DNA from: Effrenium voratum
Lineage: Eukaryota; Sar; Dinophyceae; Suessiales; Symbiodiniaceae
Direction: 5' to 3'
Assembly (NCBI GenBank): GCA_963377175.1
Contig: CAUJNA010002890.1
Location: 341,501 to 405,500, forward strand
Length of the DNA stretch: 64,000 nucleotides
Below, piece after piece: positions 28,891-40,865 of the stretch (positions within the stretch are counted from its first letter, which is position 1; each line of letters opens with the position of its first letter). The notes under the pieces are model-generated. The model did not search any database, was not told the DNA's origin, and saw only the letters and a list, made by a program, of their open reading frames with translations. The position numbers and the translations under genes are program-made.

Positions 28891-29254
28891 TTAGGCAAGG
28901 TACCACACACAACTAGGTCCCAGCAGTGCCCTGTCTCACCCCTTTTTTGGGGGAGGGTTCCTCTACTAAAATAGACTACAGAAACAAATCGGGTACCAAC
29001 TTATTCTATCCTCTTTATTGGAGGACCTAGCCCATGCTTCCCCCGAAGTCCTGCCAATTTGTTTTCCTAATTCCATGCCTTTCGAGAATACCTCCATTTG
29101 CAGGAATGGCCGGGGTTGGTTGGGGTATCAAGCTTACCCTTATTCTAACTTCCATTTGGTTAAGAATATTTTTGATTTCCCCCTGGACTTATTTTCTCAT
29201 TTTTCCAGGGGACCTATAAAACCGCAACTGGAGGTCTCGAAGCCTCTCGCTGAG

Positions 29255-29379
29255 GCAAGTACTACATCCACAGGGTCCACCTGGACTTCACCAACTGCGT
29301 GCTGCTGGGCGTCGTGTGGATCTGGCAGTACTACTGCGTGCAGGGATCCTGGAACTCCAAGACGGACGTGATGCGCGGA
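29255..29379 (+). CDS. Transporter gene 1, candidate exon F
   Basis: The acceptor is CGCTGAG|GCAAG at 29253-29254. Two bases complete the exon E codon (G+GC=Gly), then the frame reads KYYIHRVHLDFTNCVLLGVV, WIWQYYCVQGSW and NSKTDVMRG. It supplies the amphipathic start and helix 7 of the fold. A GC donor (GGA|GCTGAG) at 29380 leaves phase 0 to match exon G; a GT alternative exists at 29368. Confidence 0.55.
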
Positions 29380-29887
29380 GCTGAGGGAGGTCGGGAAAGT
29401 CTGAGTGACGGAGGGTGCTTTCCAGGGTCAAAGGCAGCGGCTCCTTTACTTTGTTGCATTTTGCTTGGATGTTGCCATATTTTCATGAGGTACCAATGGA
29501 CCCTTTGGGGACCCCACTGATACTGTGGATGGTTGCGAAATCCAGAAAACGCAGCACCGTTCAGAAACCATGACATGATTTTTAGTTTGCCAACGTAAAT
29601 ACCAGGCAGCACTGATTTCTTCTGGTTTCAAAGCGGCGCGAAATGGATTTCGCAACCATTCACAGAAGGACCAGTTTCTTTGCAAGCCCTGGCGCGGTTC
29701 TCCAGCCACCCCTTGGCTTGGGGTTACCAAGGATAGTCCACCTGAGAGTAAAAACTGACTCCTTGGGGTCGGGGTTACGACTTAAAGGGGGGATCGAGGC
29801 GTACCTCAAAACTTGAAAACTTGAAAACTGATTGCATCCCCTTTTGGCGAGACTCTCTTTGGGCAAGAAATGAATATGGTCCAAGTA

Positions 29888-30038
29888 CTACTTAACGGGG
29901 CGATCGACTCAGTACCTCAGGCAAGTGGTTAGTAAGCCTGGTGAGATAGCCCGCGAAAAGGATACTTATAATCATGGCTTTTGTGGGTTATAGCCAGGCT
30001 TACTAACCACTTTCTAGGTACAATGCCCCTTGAAGTAG
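29888..30038. mobile_element. MITE-3 copy (CTACTTAAAGGGGC ends)
   Basis: A 151-bp palindromic element starting CTACTTAACGGGGCGAT and ending GCCCCTTGAAGTAG. Inside, GCAAGTGGTTAGTAAGCCTGG and CCAGGCTTACTAACCACTT form a long second inverted pair, so the RNA would be one hairpin. Other copies: 31635-31794, 59369-59490, 61379-61537, partial at 1342-1425 and 52195-52290. Confidence 0.75.
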
Positions 30039-31517
30039 GGATAGTTATCTACCTGGTAGTAAAGATCCCTCATCACCATCATGATTTCTTCCCATTAAAG
30101 CAACCATGACCATGAACCATATCAGGAGTTTTGATCATGGCACCTGTCCGGGGGTCAAGTGGCTTTGGACCAAAGCTCCAAAGGGCGATTTGCGTTTGGT
30201 TTCCTTTCAAGCAGTTCAAAAGGAGGCTACCCTCAAAAACGGCAGGCCCATACGGTGTCTGGGTCCAACAGGACCCGAAATGCTGGACGTCAGAATTCGG
30301 GGAGAAAAAGGTCCACCAACCACTTTTGATGGTTCCAACTATCATAGTTCATGGCCAAATGGTTTAAGTGACCTGCGATCGGGTGCTTCTTTTAAAACCT
30401 ATTTGCCAGCCTTTGGAGGGTCCTGGCTAGAACATGTTTAGCTTCTTCTCTTCATTTCGTTTCATGGTGCCCTTACATGTTCCTTCATTGTTGTTCTTGT
30501 TCATGCATTTTGAGCTTTTCCCTTGGTGCCTGTTTATGACGCTGTTATATTAATTGGGCAGTGTCCTTGAATTTGGTTTTGATGCAAACATATCAACACA
30601 CCTTAAGATTTGCATTTCCATAAGCACTTTCTGCCTTTTTGGGTGTCCTTCATGTTTAGCCATTTAGAGGGTTCTCAAAATTTAGGAGGTTCCCCAGTTT
30701 AACCACGATTCGGAGGCTATGTTTTAGTGCCCCGTGATTTTTCCTTCCATTGTCCAACACTTATAGAGCCAACATATCTGAACGCTTGCCAGACATCAAA
30801 ACCAACCTGTTGATGTATGTTTTGTTTTTGCTGTTTCGGGTCAACCAACCATACGGTTCCTCAGACTTTTAGACATTTAGTTGCTAGTTTTTTGGGCTTT
30901 TATTTGAATTTATGACATATTCCACCAAAAGCTCAACTTTCAGCAAGGGATCGTTGCCTTTTCTTCATTTCTACTCGCGTGGTTGGTTTCCCTTTATCCT
31001 TAGCCTTCCTTTTTCCGCCTTCAGTTTCCTCCATGTTCCCCTGATCAGAGAAAAGCTGGAGCAATTCTTGCATGCAGCTGGTCCCTATTAGAGTGTGTCT
31101 TTCTGGGTTGGAACCCCATTTCGGTTGGTGACAAAGGGAAACCAAGAGGAACACCGAAGCTAGTTTCCACAGGATGTGGTTGTGCCTTTTTTGGAAAACG
31201 GCTACCCTCTTTTTGTGGTTTGTACAGCAGGGCTCCTTAAATGATACATTTTGCACATTTGAAACATGGCTGTTCCACACAAAAAAAGGACACCACCATT
31301 TACAAGGCAATGTTCAGGTGTATAATGTAAGGATCCCTGCGTGCCGTTTTTGGAAACCGGCACCCTCTTTTTGTGGTTTTTAAAGGGAAGCCAAGCGGAA
31401 AATCCTGAGAAAAAAGGGGAAAACACAACAACAACGAGGTTCGGCTATTGGACGCGGCGCCACTACATCCTGGTGGCTTCCTAGTTGCAAGATGGCGGAT
31501 GGTCCACCCCGAGGTTG

Positions 31518-31606
31518 GGCTGTGGGTCAACAACGGGTACCCAAAATAGAACCAAGGACTCAAATCTGCGGTGCATATCGTGGTGGTTTCATTTTGACCC
31601 ACACCC
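31518..31606. mobile_element. MITE-5 copy
   Basis: Starts GGCTGTGGGTCAACAA and ends CATTTTGACCCACACCC. The interior has TACCCAAAATAGAACC and CTGCGGTGCATATCGTGG, the same order as other MITE-5 copies. Confidence 0.65.
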
Positions 31607-31634
31607 GTTTCTTGAATTGGTGGACTGCTTGTGG

Positions 31635-31794
31635 TACTTAAAGGGGAGATCGATTCGGTACTCATGAGGTAAGTGGTTCGTAAGCCTGGTTGTATCCCAC
31701 GAAAAGGAGACTTATAACTATGCTTCCTGGGTTATGACTCAAGTTATGACCATGGTTATGGCCCACTTCGTAAGTACAATGCCCCTTTGTGTAG
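31635..31794. mobile_element. MITE-3 copy
   Basis: Starts TACTTAAAGGGGAGATCGAT, ends ACAATGCCCCTTTGTGTAG. The inner CCATGGTTATGG palindrome is preserved. Confidence 0.7.
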
Positions 31795-32601
31795 GTCTTA
31801 CTCTCTGAGTTCCGTTTCGGACTTTTGTCAGCTTTTTGGGCTCGACCGATTTTGTGGTACACAAATTCCGGGACTTCCTTTGGCCCTCACTCGACCAGAA
31901 GCGAGCTTTTCGGGAAACCAAAGGAAGCCCACGAATTTAGACATGAGAGCGGGATTCAACATGGGCGGCTCGAATCCAATTTTTTTAGGATTCGGGCCCC
32001 CCGACATGGCGCCACAGTTTTCCATTTGGTTTGCCTTTACCTCCACAGAAAAAGGGGGTACCCACAGAAAAAGGCACACCCACATGTGGAAAACTAGGCT
32101 TTAGGACCAATTTCTGTGAACCCAAGGAAACTCCCTTTGTACGGCTGTGGGTCAAAAATAGGTACCCAAAATGGAACCTTGGAAAATGGACTGGTAGTTT
32201 TTTACCTGAAAGGAAACCGAAACAGAAGCCACACCAGAAACACACAAACCTTTGCCCCGTCTCCCATGGGAACAATGGCGTGCCTTCCTTTTGTTGGATG
32301 ATTTTAAAGGGAAACCCGCTAACACAAACTTGAACAAAACAAGGGGTGGAACACTGGCTGACTGTAAAACTATATGGTCAAAATTCTGTACCCACCAAAA
32401 TAGGTTCTAAAATGGGTGGTACAGCTACCCCAAAATGGTACCATTGACAGCCATATACTATTTTTTCGCGACACCTCGGGAACCTCCCCCAAGGAGACCT
32501 TGCAAGACTAAACTTGCTTCCCCGCCGGGACTCGTAGCCTCGGTCTGAGGGACCTGGAATCTGGAATGGCAGTGCAGTGTGAAATGTGTCAGGTCACCCT
32601 T

Positions 32602-32705
32602 AGTTGGTGGTTTGGATTGTTGGTTTGCGAATTGGAACCCTTGCTTCTTTTGAAGCGTATATGGGAAACCACGCCCTGACCTCCAAACCATCGGGCACCA
32701 AGCCA
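32602..32705 (-). repeat. tRNA-like SINE copy (minus strand)
   Basis: Reads on the minus strand as GGTTTGGAGGTCAGGGCGTGG...GGTTTCCC...AAGGGTTCCAATTC, i.e. an A-box-like start and a B-box-like GGTTC block. Similar copies: 502-590 (-), 795-872 (+), 7846-7925 (-), 40624-40716 (-), 43797-43868 (-), 46850-46940 (-), 58220-58290 (-). The best B-box match, GGGTTCAAATCC, is the complement of 40635-40646 and of a similar block near 43810. Confidence 0.5.
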
Positions 32706-33579
32706 CAAGTTAGAGGGCTGATTTTGAGATTGGTTTGGAGGGAAGCTAAGAGGCAATCCCAACTTCCCATTTTGCGACCAAATCTCTTTGACATCCATCA
32801 CCCCGCCTTTGACTCCGATCGCCTGCAGGGCGTAGCCATGAGGGAACCGTACCCCAGACCCTCCGGTGGGTGTCTTCCCTCTTCTTTTTAGGAGGGGAGC
32901 TCGTCTTTTGAAGTCAACGACCGAAGGAAACTATGATGAAAGCGTGCAAAGCACATCAGCTGCTTTTTTGCAACATGGCAATCATTTTGGGGGTTTGGGT
33001 CAGAAAGAAAGCACCATTATATTCGGCACCCGAAAAAAGATGCTTGCTGAAATCTCCGCAGGGCTGTGTTTTCTGGGATACCCCTTTGCGTGTTTGGTTT
33101 GCAGGGAAGCCAAAAGAAGACATTTTGTTCAGGGCCTCCTATTGTTGACACTCAGTTGTTCAAAGCCGACCTTTGGACCTTTTGATTTCCCAATTTGGGC
33201 AACCATATTTAGTCATGGCCCCAAAAGGTGATCACCTTTTAGTTAGGTTTTGTAGGGGGCAACTGAGGACACAGACCGCAGCTATTTCTGAGCGGATTTT
33301 AAGCCGGAATCGTTTTTATCGTTGTTTTCTTGAGGCGATCTACGTTCTACAAGCTTGGTGGGCTGGCTTGCGGCCTGGCGAGAATCGAAAATCGCAGGTG
33401 CGTTCTTCTTTTTTTCATTCTTGCTGTTGAATCTTGAGATTTGTTTCATAAATGGGGTGCTTCTTTTTTGAATTCTTGCTATCTATGCTGGTATCTGTGT
33501 TTTTCCGGATTGGTGGTATCAGTCCAGCGGTTGAGGGGGTGGGGGTTCTGGGGGTAAAGTAGGGTATATATTTGAAGTG

Positions 33580-34300
<721 letters not shown>

Positions 34301-34385
34301 TGTCTCCGGAAGCCACCCATGGAGGGGTTCCCCCACTTTCCGTTGGACCCCCATCGCTTCTTCTTCCTTTGTGCCGCCTGTTTCT

Positions 34386-34502
34386 CAGTGGTTCCCAGCC
34401 ATCCCCTTACGTAGCTTTTTGGATCTTTTTAGTGTTTAGTGGGGATGCCCATTTAACCTGCTAAAAGTCAAACTTCTAGAGGGGGATCTGAGGGCAGCCC
34501 AG
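34386..34502. repeat. Dispersed family-6 repeat copy
   Basis: Runs from CAGTGGTTCCCAGCCATCCC to GGGGGATCTGAGGGCAGCCCAGG, with TTTTTAGTGTTTAGTGG between. Confidence 0.65.
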
Positions 34503-34724
34503 GTTTGTGTGTTAAAGGCAGAAAAAGGGGGTTCATTGGTTGTCTGCTCGCCCGAGCGAGTAAGTGGCTAGTAGCCTGGGTCATTGCCCGCTTATATGTC
34601 CCCCGTTCAGTGGACTCAACCTTGTTGGTGGGTTGCAATGCTCACACCGGATGAACACACCTCTGTTTTTCCCGAAAGCATGGCGAAGGGTTCTTCCGCT
34701 GGGTTCACTTGAGTTGTTCTCATG

Positions 34725-35125
34725 AGAGTCATTACAAGGTGTCATTGCAAGGAATCATCATCATGAAAGTCAATGCAAGGAGTCATTGAAAGGAGTCATT
34801 GCAAGGAGTCATTGCAAGGAGTCATTGCAAGGAGTCATTGGAGTCATTGCAAGGAGTCATTGCAAGGAGTCATTGCAAGGAGTCATTGCAAGGAGTCATT
34901 GCAAGGAGTCATTGCAAGGAGTCATTGCAAGGAGTCATTGCAAGGAGTCATTGCAAGGAGTCATTGCAAGGAGTCATTGCAAGGAGTCATTGCAAGGAGT
35001 CATTGCAAGGAGTCATTGCAAGGAGTCATTGCAAGGAGTCATTGCAAGGAGTCATTGCAAGGAGTCATTGCAAGGAGTCATTGCAAGAAGTCATTGCAAG
35101 GAGTCATTGCAAGGAGTCATGAGAG
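34725..35125. repeat. 13-bp satellite TGCAAGGAGTCAT
   Basis: About 27 near-identical copies of TGCAAGGAGTCAT, perfect through most of 34,800-35,085. Because 13 is not a multiple of three, all three frames stay open and encode a four-unit peptide cycle; that is arithmetic, not evidence of a gene. Confidence 0.95.
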
Positions 35126-35129
35126 TCAT

Positions 35130-35330
35130 TGCGAGCTGCGCATGGAGTCAAGTGCAAGTTGCAAGTGCAAGGAGTCAAGTGCAAGTTGCAAGTGCAAGGA
35201 GTCAGGTGCAAGTTGCAAGTGCATGGAGTCAAGTGCAAGTTGCAAGTGCATGGAGTCAAGTGCAAGTTGCAAGTGTAAGGAGTCGAGTGCAAGTTGCAAG
35301 TGCAAGGAGTCAAGTGCAATTGACTTGCGA
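35130..35330. repeat. 28-bp satellite GTCAAGTGCAAGTTGCAAGTG...
   Basis: Units of about 28 bp alternate TCAAGTGCAAG and TTGCAAGTGCA(A/T)GGAG, about seven copies. Followed by a 60-bp single-copy segment (ACTTGCGAGGAGTTAAAATC) that recurs at 37506. Confidence 0.9.
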
Positions 35331-35392
35331 GGAGTTAAAATCTCTTCTTAGGGCGGCGGGGTAGTGCCGACGACACTACACGAAAATCGACC

Positions 35393-35935
35393 CTCTGCGG
35401 GGATCGGCGTGGTCGAGGTGCAAAAACCCATGGTTTTTTGCGATTTCTAAAGTTCCCGCGCGACCCTGCAAAAACCCATGGTTTTTTGCGATTTCTGCGC
35501 TGCTCGCGCGACCATCTGCGGGGATCGGCGTGGTCGAGGTGCAAAAACCCATGGTTTTTTGCGATTTCTGCGGTGCTCGCGCGACCCTCTGCGGGGATCG
35601 GCGTGGTCGAGGTGCAAAAACCGATGGTTTTTTGCGATTTCTAAAGTTCCCGCGCGACCCTCTGCGGGGATCGGCGTGGTCGAGGTGCAAAAACCGATGG
35701 TTTTTTGCGATTTCTAACATGCTCGCGCGACCCTCTGCGGGGATCGGCGTGGTCGAGGTGCAAAAACTCGAGGTTTTTTGCGATTTCTGCGGTGCTCGCG
35801 CGACCCTCTGCGGGGATCGGCGTGGTCGAGGTGCAAAAACCCATGGTTTTTTGCGATTTCTGCGGTGCCGCGCAACCCTCTGCGGGGATCGGCGTGGTCG
35901 AGGTGCAAAAACTCGAGGTTTTTTGCGACTTTTGT
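35393..35935. repeat. 73-bp satellite with GGGATCGGCGTGGTCGAGG
   Basis: Starts of CTCTGCGGGG fall at 35587, 35660, 35733 and 35806, exactly 73 bp apart; about eight units in total, some with deletions. Each holds GTGCAAAAACCCATGG, TTTTTTGCGATTTCT and GCTCGCGCGACC. There are no unique spacers, so this is a tandem satellite, not CRISPR. Confidence 0.95.
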
Positions 35936-35939
35936 TGTT

Positions 35940-36056
35940 CGAACTGGTCCTCGGGAGTTGTCTCGTGGTTCGCGCGCCTGCTCCCGGGCCGGCCGGTCGC
36001 GGGTTCGATTCCTCCCTGGTCCGCGGGCGGGCGTCGCAAGACGCAACTTGCATTTT
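35940..36056 (+). repeat. tRNA-like segment in satellite complex, copy 1
   Basis: TCGTGGTTCGCGCGCCTG resembles a tRNA D-arm/A box, and GGTCGCGGGTTCGATTCCTCCC contains a good B box with a T-arm that pairs in four of five positions (one G-T, one C-C mismatch). The acceptor stem does not close, so it is tRNA-derived (SINE-like) rather than a functional tRNA. Confidence 0.55.
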
Positions 36057-36735
36057 AAAGCAACTTGCGCAGACCAACTTGCACCGACCAGTTTGCGCAG
36101 AGCGCCTTGCCTAGAGCAACTTGCGCAGAGCAACTTACGCAGAGCAACTTGCACAGAGCAACTTGCACAGAGCAACAACTTGCAGGGAGCGCAATTTGCA
36201 CAACTTGCGCAGAGCAACTTACGCAGAGCAACTTGCACAGAGCAACTTGCACAGAGCAGCTTGCACAGAGCAACTTGCAGGGAGCGCAATTTGCACAGAG
36301 CAACTTGCAGGGAGCCACTTGCAGGGACCAACTTGCCGGAGCAACTTGCGCGGAGCAACTTGCGCAGAGCAACTTGCACAGTGCAACTTGCGTAGAGCAA
36401 CTTGCGCAGACCAACTTGCACCGACCAGTTTGCGCAGAGCACCTTGCCTGGTGCTGTCTCGCGCCAACTTGCACATATTGCAACTCGCACAGAGCAACGT
36501 GCAGGGAGCCACTTGCAGGGACCAACTTGCCGGAGCAACTTGCGCGGAGCAACTTGCGCAGAGCAACTTGCACAGTGCAACTTGCGTAGAGCAACTTGCG
36601 CAGACCAACTTGCACCGACCAGTTTGCGCAGAGCACCTTGCCTGGTGCTGTCTCGCGCCAACTTGCACACACTGCAACTCGCACAGAGCAACTTGCGCAA
36701 AGCAACTTGCGCAGAGCAACTTGCGCATGTGCCAG
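36057..36735. repeat. 14-bp satellite GAGCAACTTGCGCA
   Basis: Arrays of GAGCAACTTGC(G/A)CA variants. A higher-order unit of about 190 bp (ending CCTGGTGCTGTCTCGCGCC) is repeated at about 36390-36465 and 36580-36660. The segment 36,740-36,970 that follows is single-copy with no gene call. Confidence 0.9.
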
Positions 36736-36973
36736 GCCGGGGTTAAACAAGTTTGCCGCACATCGTGGGGAGTTATGCTTTCAGGCCACTCACCCTGTAG
36801 GAGTTTGACGCAAGGAGTTCTCATCATGAAAGAAGTTGCGGGGAGCATGGCGCACACGGCTTATTTACGGGCATGGCGCACACGGCTGGTTGTTATGTGG
36901 CATCTTGCGGATGATCATCGAGATTTGGCTCAAACAGAAGTCATGGAGCTCGAAGTAGCTAGGCTTCAGGATG

Positions 36974-37452
36974 GCAAGGAGTCATGGCAAGGAGTGTCAT
37001 TGCAAGGAGTCATTGCAAGGAGTCATGGCAAAGAGTCGTTGCAAGGAGTCATTGCAAGGAGTCATGGCAAGGATTGCAACTTGCACATGACTCCTTGCAC
37101 TTGCAACTTGCACTTGAACCCATGCACTTGACTCCATGCACTTGCAACTTGCACTTGACTCCATGCACTTGGCTCCTTGCACTTGGCTCCTTGCACTTGG
37201 CTCCTTGCACTTGCACTTGCAACTTGCACTTAACTCCGTGCACTTGCGACTTGCACTTGACTCCATGCACTTGGCTCCTTGCAACTTGCAATGGCTCTCA
37301 TGACTCCTTGCAATGACTCCTTGCAATGACTCCTTGCAATGACTCCTTGCAATGACTCCTTGCAATGACTCCTTGCAATGACTCCTTGCCATGACTCCTT
37401 GCAATGACTCCTTGCAATGACTCCTTGCAATGACTCCTTGCAATGACTCCTT
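36974..37452. repeat. Inverted arrangement of the 13-bp and 28-bp satellites
   Basis: Forward 13-mers (GGAGTCATTGCAA) at 36974-37075 are followed by the complement of the 28-mer (CTTGCACTTGACTCCATG) at 37076-37290 and the complement of the 13-mer (TGACTCCTTGCAA) at 37295-37452. The two arms could pair into a hairpin of more than 80 bp. Confidence 0.85.
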
Positions 37453-37462
37453 GAAACAAGCA

Positions 37463-38480
37463 AGGAGTCAAGTGCAAGTTGCAAGTGCAAGGAGTCAAGT
37501 GCAATTGACTTGCGAGGAGTTAAAATCTCTTCTTAGGGCGGCGGGGTAGTGCCGACGACACTACACGAAAATCGACCCTCTGCGGGGATCGGCGTGGTCG
37601 AGGTGCAAAAACCCATGGTTTTTTTTGCGATTTCTAAAGTTCCCGTCGGCGTGGTCGAGGTGCAAAAACCGAGGTTTTTGCGATTTCTAACATGCTCGCG
37701 CGACCCGACCCTCTGATCGGCGTGGTCGAGGTGCGCAAATCGGCGTGGTCGAAAAACCCATGGTTTTTTGCGATTTCTAAATGCTCGCGCGACCCTCTGC
37801 GGGGATCGGCGTGGTCGAGGTGCAAAAACTCGAGGTTTTTTGCGATTTCTAAAGTGCCCGCGCGACCCTCTGCGGGGATCGGCGTGGTCGAGGTGCAAAA
37901 CCGAGGTTTTTTGCGATGATTTCTGCTGCGCCCTCTGCGGGGATCGGCGTGGTCGAGGTGCAAAAACCCGAGGTTTTTGCGACTTTTGTTGTTCGAACTG
38001 GTCCTCGGGAGTTGTCTCGTGGTTCGCGCGCCTGCTCCCGGAACCGGCGGGTCGCGGGTTCGATTCCTCCCTGGTCCGCGGGCGGGCGTCGCAAGATGCA
38101 ACTTGCATTTTAAAGCAACTTGCGCAGAGCAACTTGCGCAGAGCAAGTTGCACAGAGCAACTTGCGCAGACCAACTTGCACCGACCAGTTTGCGCAGAGC
38201 GCCTTGCCTAGAGCAACTTGCGCAGAGCAACTTACGCAGAGCAACTTGCACAGAGCAACTTGCACAGAGCAGCTTGCACAGAGCAACTTGCAGGGAGCGC
38301 AATTTGCACAGAGCAACTTGCAGGGAGCCACTTGCAGGGACCAACTTGCCGGAGCAACTTGCTCGGAGCAACTTGCGCAGAGCAACTTGCACAGTGCAAC
38401 TTGCGTAGAGCAACTTGCGCAGACCAACTTGCACCGACCAGTTTGCGCAGAGCACCTTGCCTGGTGCTGTCTCGCGCTTG
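37463..38480. repeat. Second copy of the satellite/tRNA-like module
   Basis: Repeats the order of 35286-36460: 28-mer, the 60-bp single-copy piece, a shortened and more mutated 73-bp array (37570-37975), the tRNA-like segment (37984-38100) and the 14-bp array (to about 38475). The last part is nearly identical to copy 1, whereas the 73-bp array has lost several units. Confidence 0.9.
37984..38100 (+). repeat. tRNA-like segment, copy 2
   Basis: Almost identical to 35940-36056, including the GGGTTCGATTCC B box at about 38055; differences are small, such as GGAACCGGCGGG for GGGCCGGCCGG. Confidence 0.55.
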
Positions 38481-38845
38481 CTTCACGAATGCTTCGTGTA
38501 GGGAAAAAGAACGCATCCCGCAGCGTTGGGCCGACCTCGCTTGCGATGTTCTGCTTTCGGGCCAACCGTGGTCTAGTTATTAATATGGGGGTGTTCCGCT
38601 CCAAAAGTGATGACGCCTCCCTTAAAACCAGGGACACCCCCATAGTAATCAACAGGGTTTAGTAGTCCGTGGTCAACATTCACCCAGGTGGTTTTTCCAC
38701 TTGCTCACTTCCAAGTGTGGACTCCCTCTTCCCGTCATTTCTTGATGGAGGCACTGCAAAGTGGGGGATTCCTATCGTCTACAGTAGGTTCGGTTCCTCT
38801 CACTTGCCCAACCCGACCCTTTTGATCTTTTAGTGTTTTCTTTTT

Positions 38846-38976
38846 CTTGCTGGTGCGATAGGTAGAGAATGAGAAATGGAATGACCCCTAAAAACCATCC
38901 AGCTGGTGTTTCTTCTTTTCGGGGGACCAAAGCCTGGGTTCATTCCATTTCTCATTCCCCGCTGAGTACCAGCAAG
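38846..38976. mobile_element. MITE-2 copy
   Basis: 131 bp from CTTGCTGGTGCGATAGGTAG to GCTGAGTACCAGCAAG. Inner GAGAATGAGAAATGGAATGA and CATTCCATTTCTCATTC form a second inverted pair. Confidence 0.75.
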
Positions 38977-39574
38977 ATTTGGCTTGATTTCCGTTGCCCC
39001 AAAAGGTCAAGCTTCGCATTTCTCTAGGGGTAGCTTCCCCATTCTTTCCAGGGATCCTTCTTTCTAGAAAATCTCCGGAACCGAGGGAAACGCCCGGTTT
39101 TTGGAAAGAACGATGGTTGAAAAGAATGGGGTATCAACCCCTAGAATTTCTGGGCCCAGTTTGGGCATCTTGGGCAACCGAGTCCCACTTGATTGCATAA
39201 AGTACGGATAGTCACGGACTCCTTGGAGATTTACACCACCAATCTTCCGGTTCCATGACCATGACCCGCAATGTGAAGTTCGCTCAACATTTCCTGACTT
39301 GCTGTCTATGGTCCATTTGTGAAGGGGACATGGAGTGACGAGAGCTAAGTTTCCAACAAAAACAAGGGGGTTCACTAAATGACCCATGTCCTGTGCACGA
39401 ACTGATTTTGACTATGGCTCACGTGCGAATGGTTGGGATCTAGGTGCGTGCGATTCTTATTTGGGCAGCTGAGTGGCTGATTTGGCCTAAATGGTGGTTC
39501 GAACTTCGTTCGGAAAGGCCAAGTTTGGTGGCGCTTGTTGGCAGGGTGATGTTTCAGTTCGCGGCCATAGAGAG

Positions 39575-39576
<2 letters not shown>

Positions 39577-39613
<37 letters not shown>

Positions 39614-39655
39614 GAGAGAGAGGGAGAGGGGAGAGAGAGAGAGAGAGAGAGAGCT
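39577..39655. repeat. (AG)n microsatellite
   Basis: Purine-rich AG repeat with a few interruptions (GACAG, GGGAGAGGGG). Confidence 0.95.
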
Positions 39656-40737
39656 AGAGGGAGGGCTTCAAGTACTAGGAGGCGAATCATTTGCATGAAT
39701 TGTCCCATGTTCATGGCTTCATCTGGTTTCTCAGCCCACCATTCTAATTCTTTCGGCCGTAAGGCTTCCAACAAGGGGTCGTTATGAAGGGTGCGAGGGG
39801 AAGCCCATGTTTGGGGTAGGAAAAAGCGCTGGTCGCTGGCAGCTGAAAGGACCAAATGGTTCTGTCCTGAAACTGCGGACACCCGGTTGGATCGTGCTTG
39901 AAGAGAAACTACAGGGATATCTCTCATCTTATTTTGTTTAAGGGGGGCCACATATAGAAAACACCCACTGCCAAGCCCATCTTGAGATGGTTGGTCAACA
40001 TTGCCAGTCTATGGTTCATTTCACGCATGGACATGGGGAAGCGCGGCATCTCTCGTACCCGATGGCCGATCGCGAAGTTTCCCACGGTCTCTGTTTGCAG
40101 CGAGGAAGAACCGAAACAAAGTCTCGCTCCGCCCAGGGTGGTGATGAATTTCTCCACGGTGACCAAGAGTTTGCTGACCGGCTGAATTTTGCGCGCAGAG
40201 TGAAATGGGGGTGTCTCTTCTTAGGAATCGGACCCCCCGAACAAAAATGAAAAAATGTGGGTGTTCTTCTTGGTTTCCTTTAACACCACCAAAAAGGGTG
40301 CCGAAAAGGAGACGAGCCCCCCGACTCCCCGGGCGTCTAGATCCGGGGCTCGACTGGTTGCCTTCCCCAAGCGAACGCCTTCAGAAGGGCCCGGCCAGTC
40401 AGGATGGGCCTTGTTTGGGACCTCGAAATGGAGAGAATGGCTTGAATTCACCCCTAATCAATAATGATCTAATAATTGGTGTAACAAGCTGAACATCACC
40501 TTTATTGGTGTAATTGGACATTTTGTTGGGTCGGAAATGAACCCCTAATTGGTGTAAAAGCACCCCCTATAAATAAACTGGGGTTGATTCATGGGGTCAA
40601 CAATTGTCGCCGGTAACAGGTCTGATTTGTTGGTGGTTTGGATTTGAACCCTGATTTTTGTAGAGGGTAAACCGGGAAACCACCCCTCATCACCAAATGC
40701 AGGGGGCTCCAAGCCACCAATCAGTGAGAAGCTGAAA

Positions 40738-40865
40738 CTTGCTGGTTCTCAGTAAGGAATGACCGTTCCGTGTTTGGGATTGAACCCAGGATTCCCCTTA
40801 AAGGAAACTATCGGGGATGGTGTATGAGGGTCATTCCCTCATTCCCTGCATATCGCACCAGCAAG
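40738..40865. mobile_element. MITE-2 copy
   Basis: 128 bp from CTTGCTGGTTCTCAGTAAGG to CATATCGCACCAGCAAG, with GGGATTGAACCCAGGATTCC inside. Confidence 0.75.

Noticed and set aside
34773..35364. Frames of about 190 codons with a repeating His-Cys-Lys-Glu-Ser peptide
   Set aside because: The 13-bp unit cycles through all three frames, so overlapping frames give the same peptide; no non-repetitive coding sequence is attached.
35393..35935. Possible CRISPR array
   Set aside because: Units are contiguous 73-bp tandem repeats with no unique spacers, no leader and no cas genes, in a eukaryotic genome.
35940..36056. Functional tRNA gene
   Set aside because: A good B box is present, but the acceptor stem does not pair and the anticodon arm is not convincing; it lies inside a satellite and occurs twice as part of the repeat.
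35376..38455. Long minus-strand frames through the satellite complex
   Set aside because: They are built from the 73-bp and 14-bp repeats and the tRNA-like segment and lack any domain or codon structure of their own.
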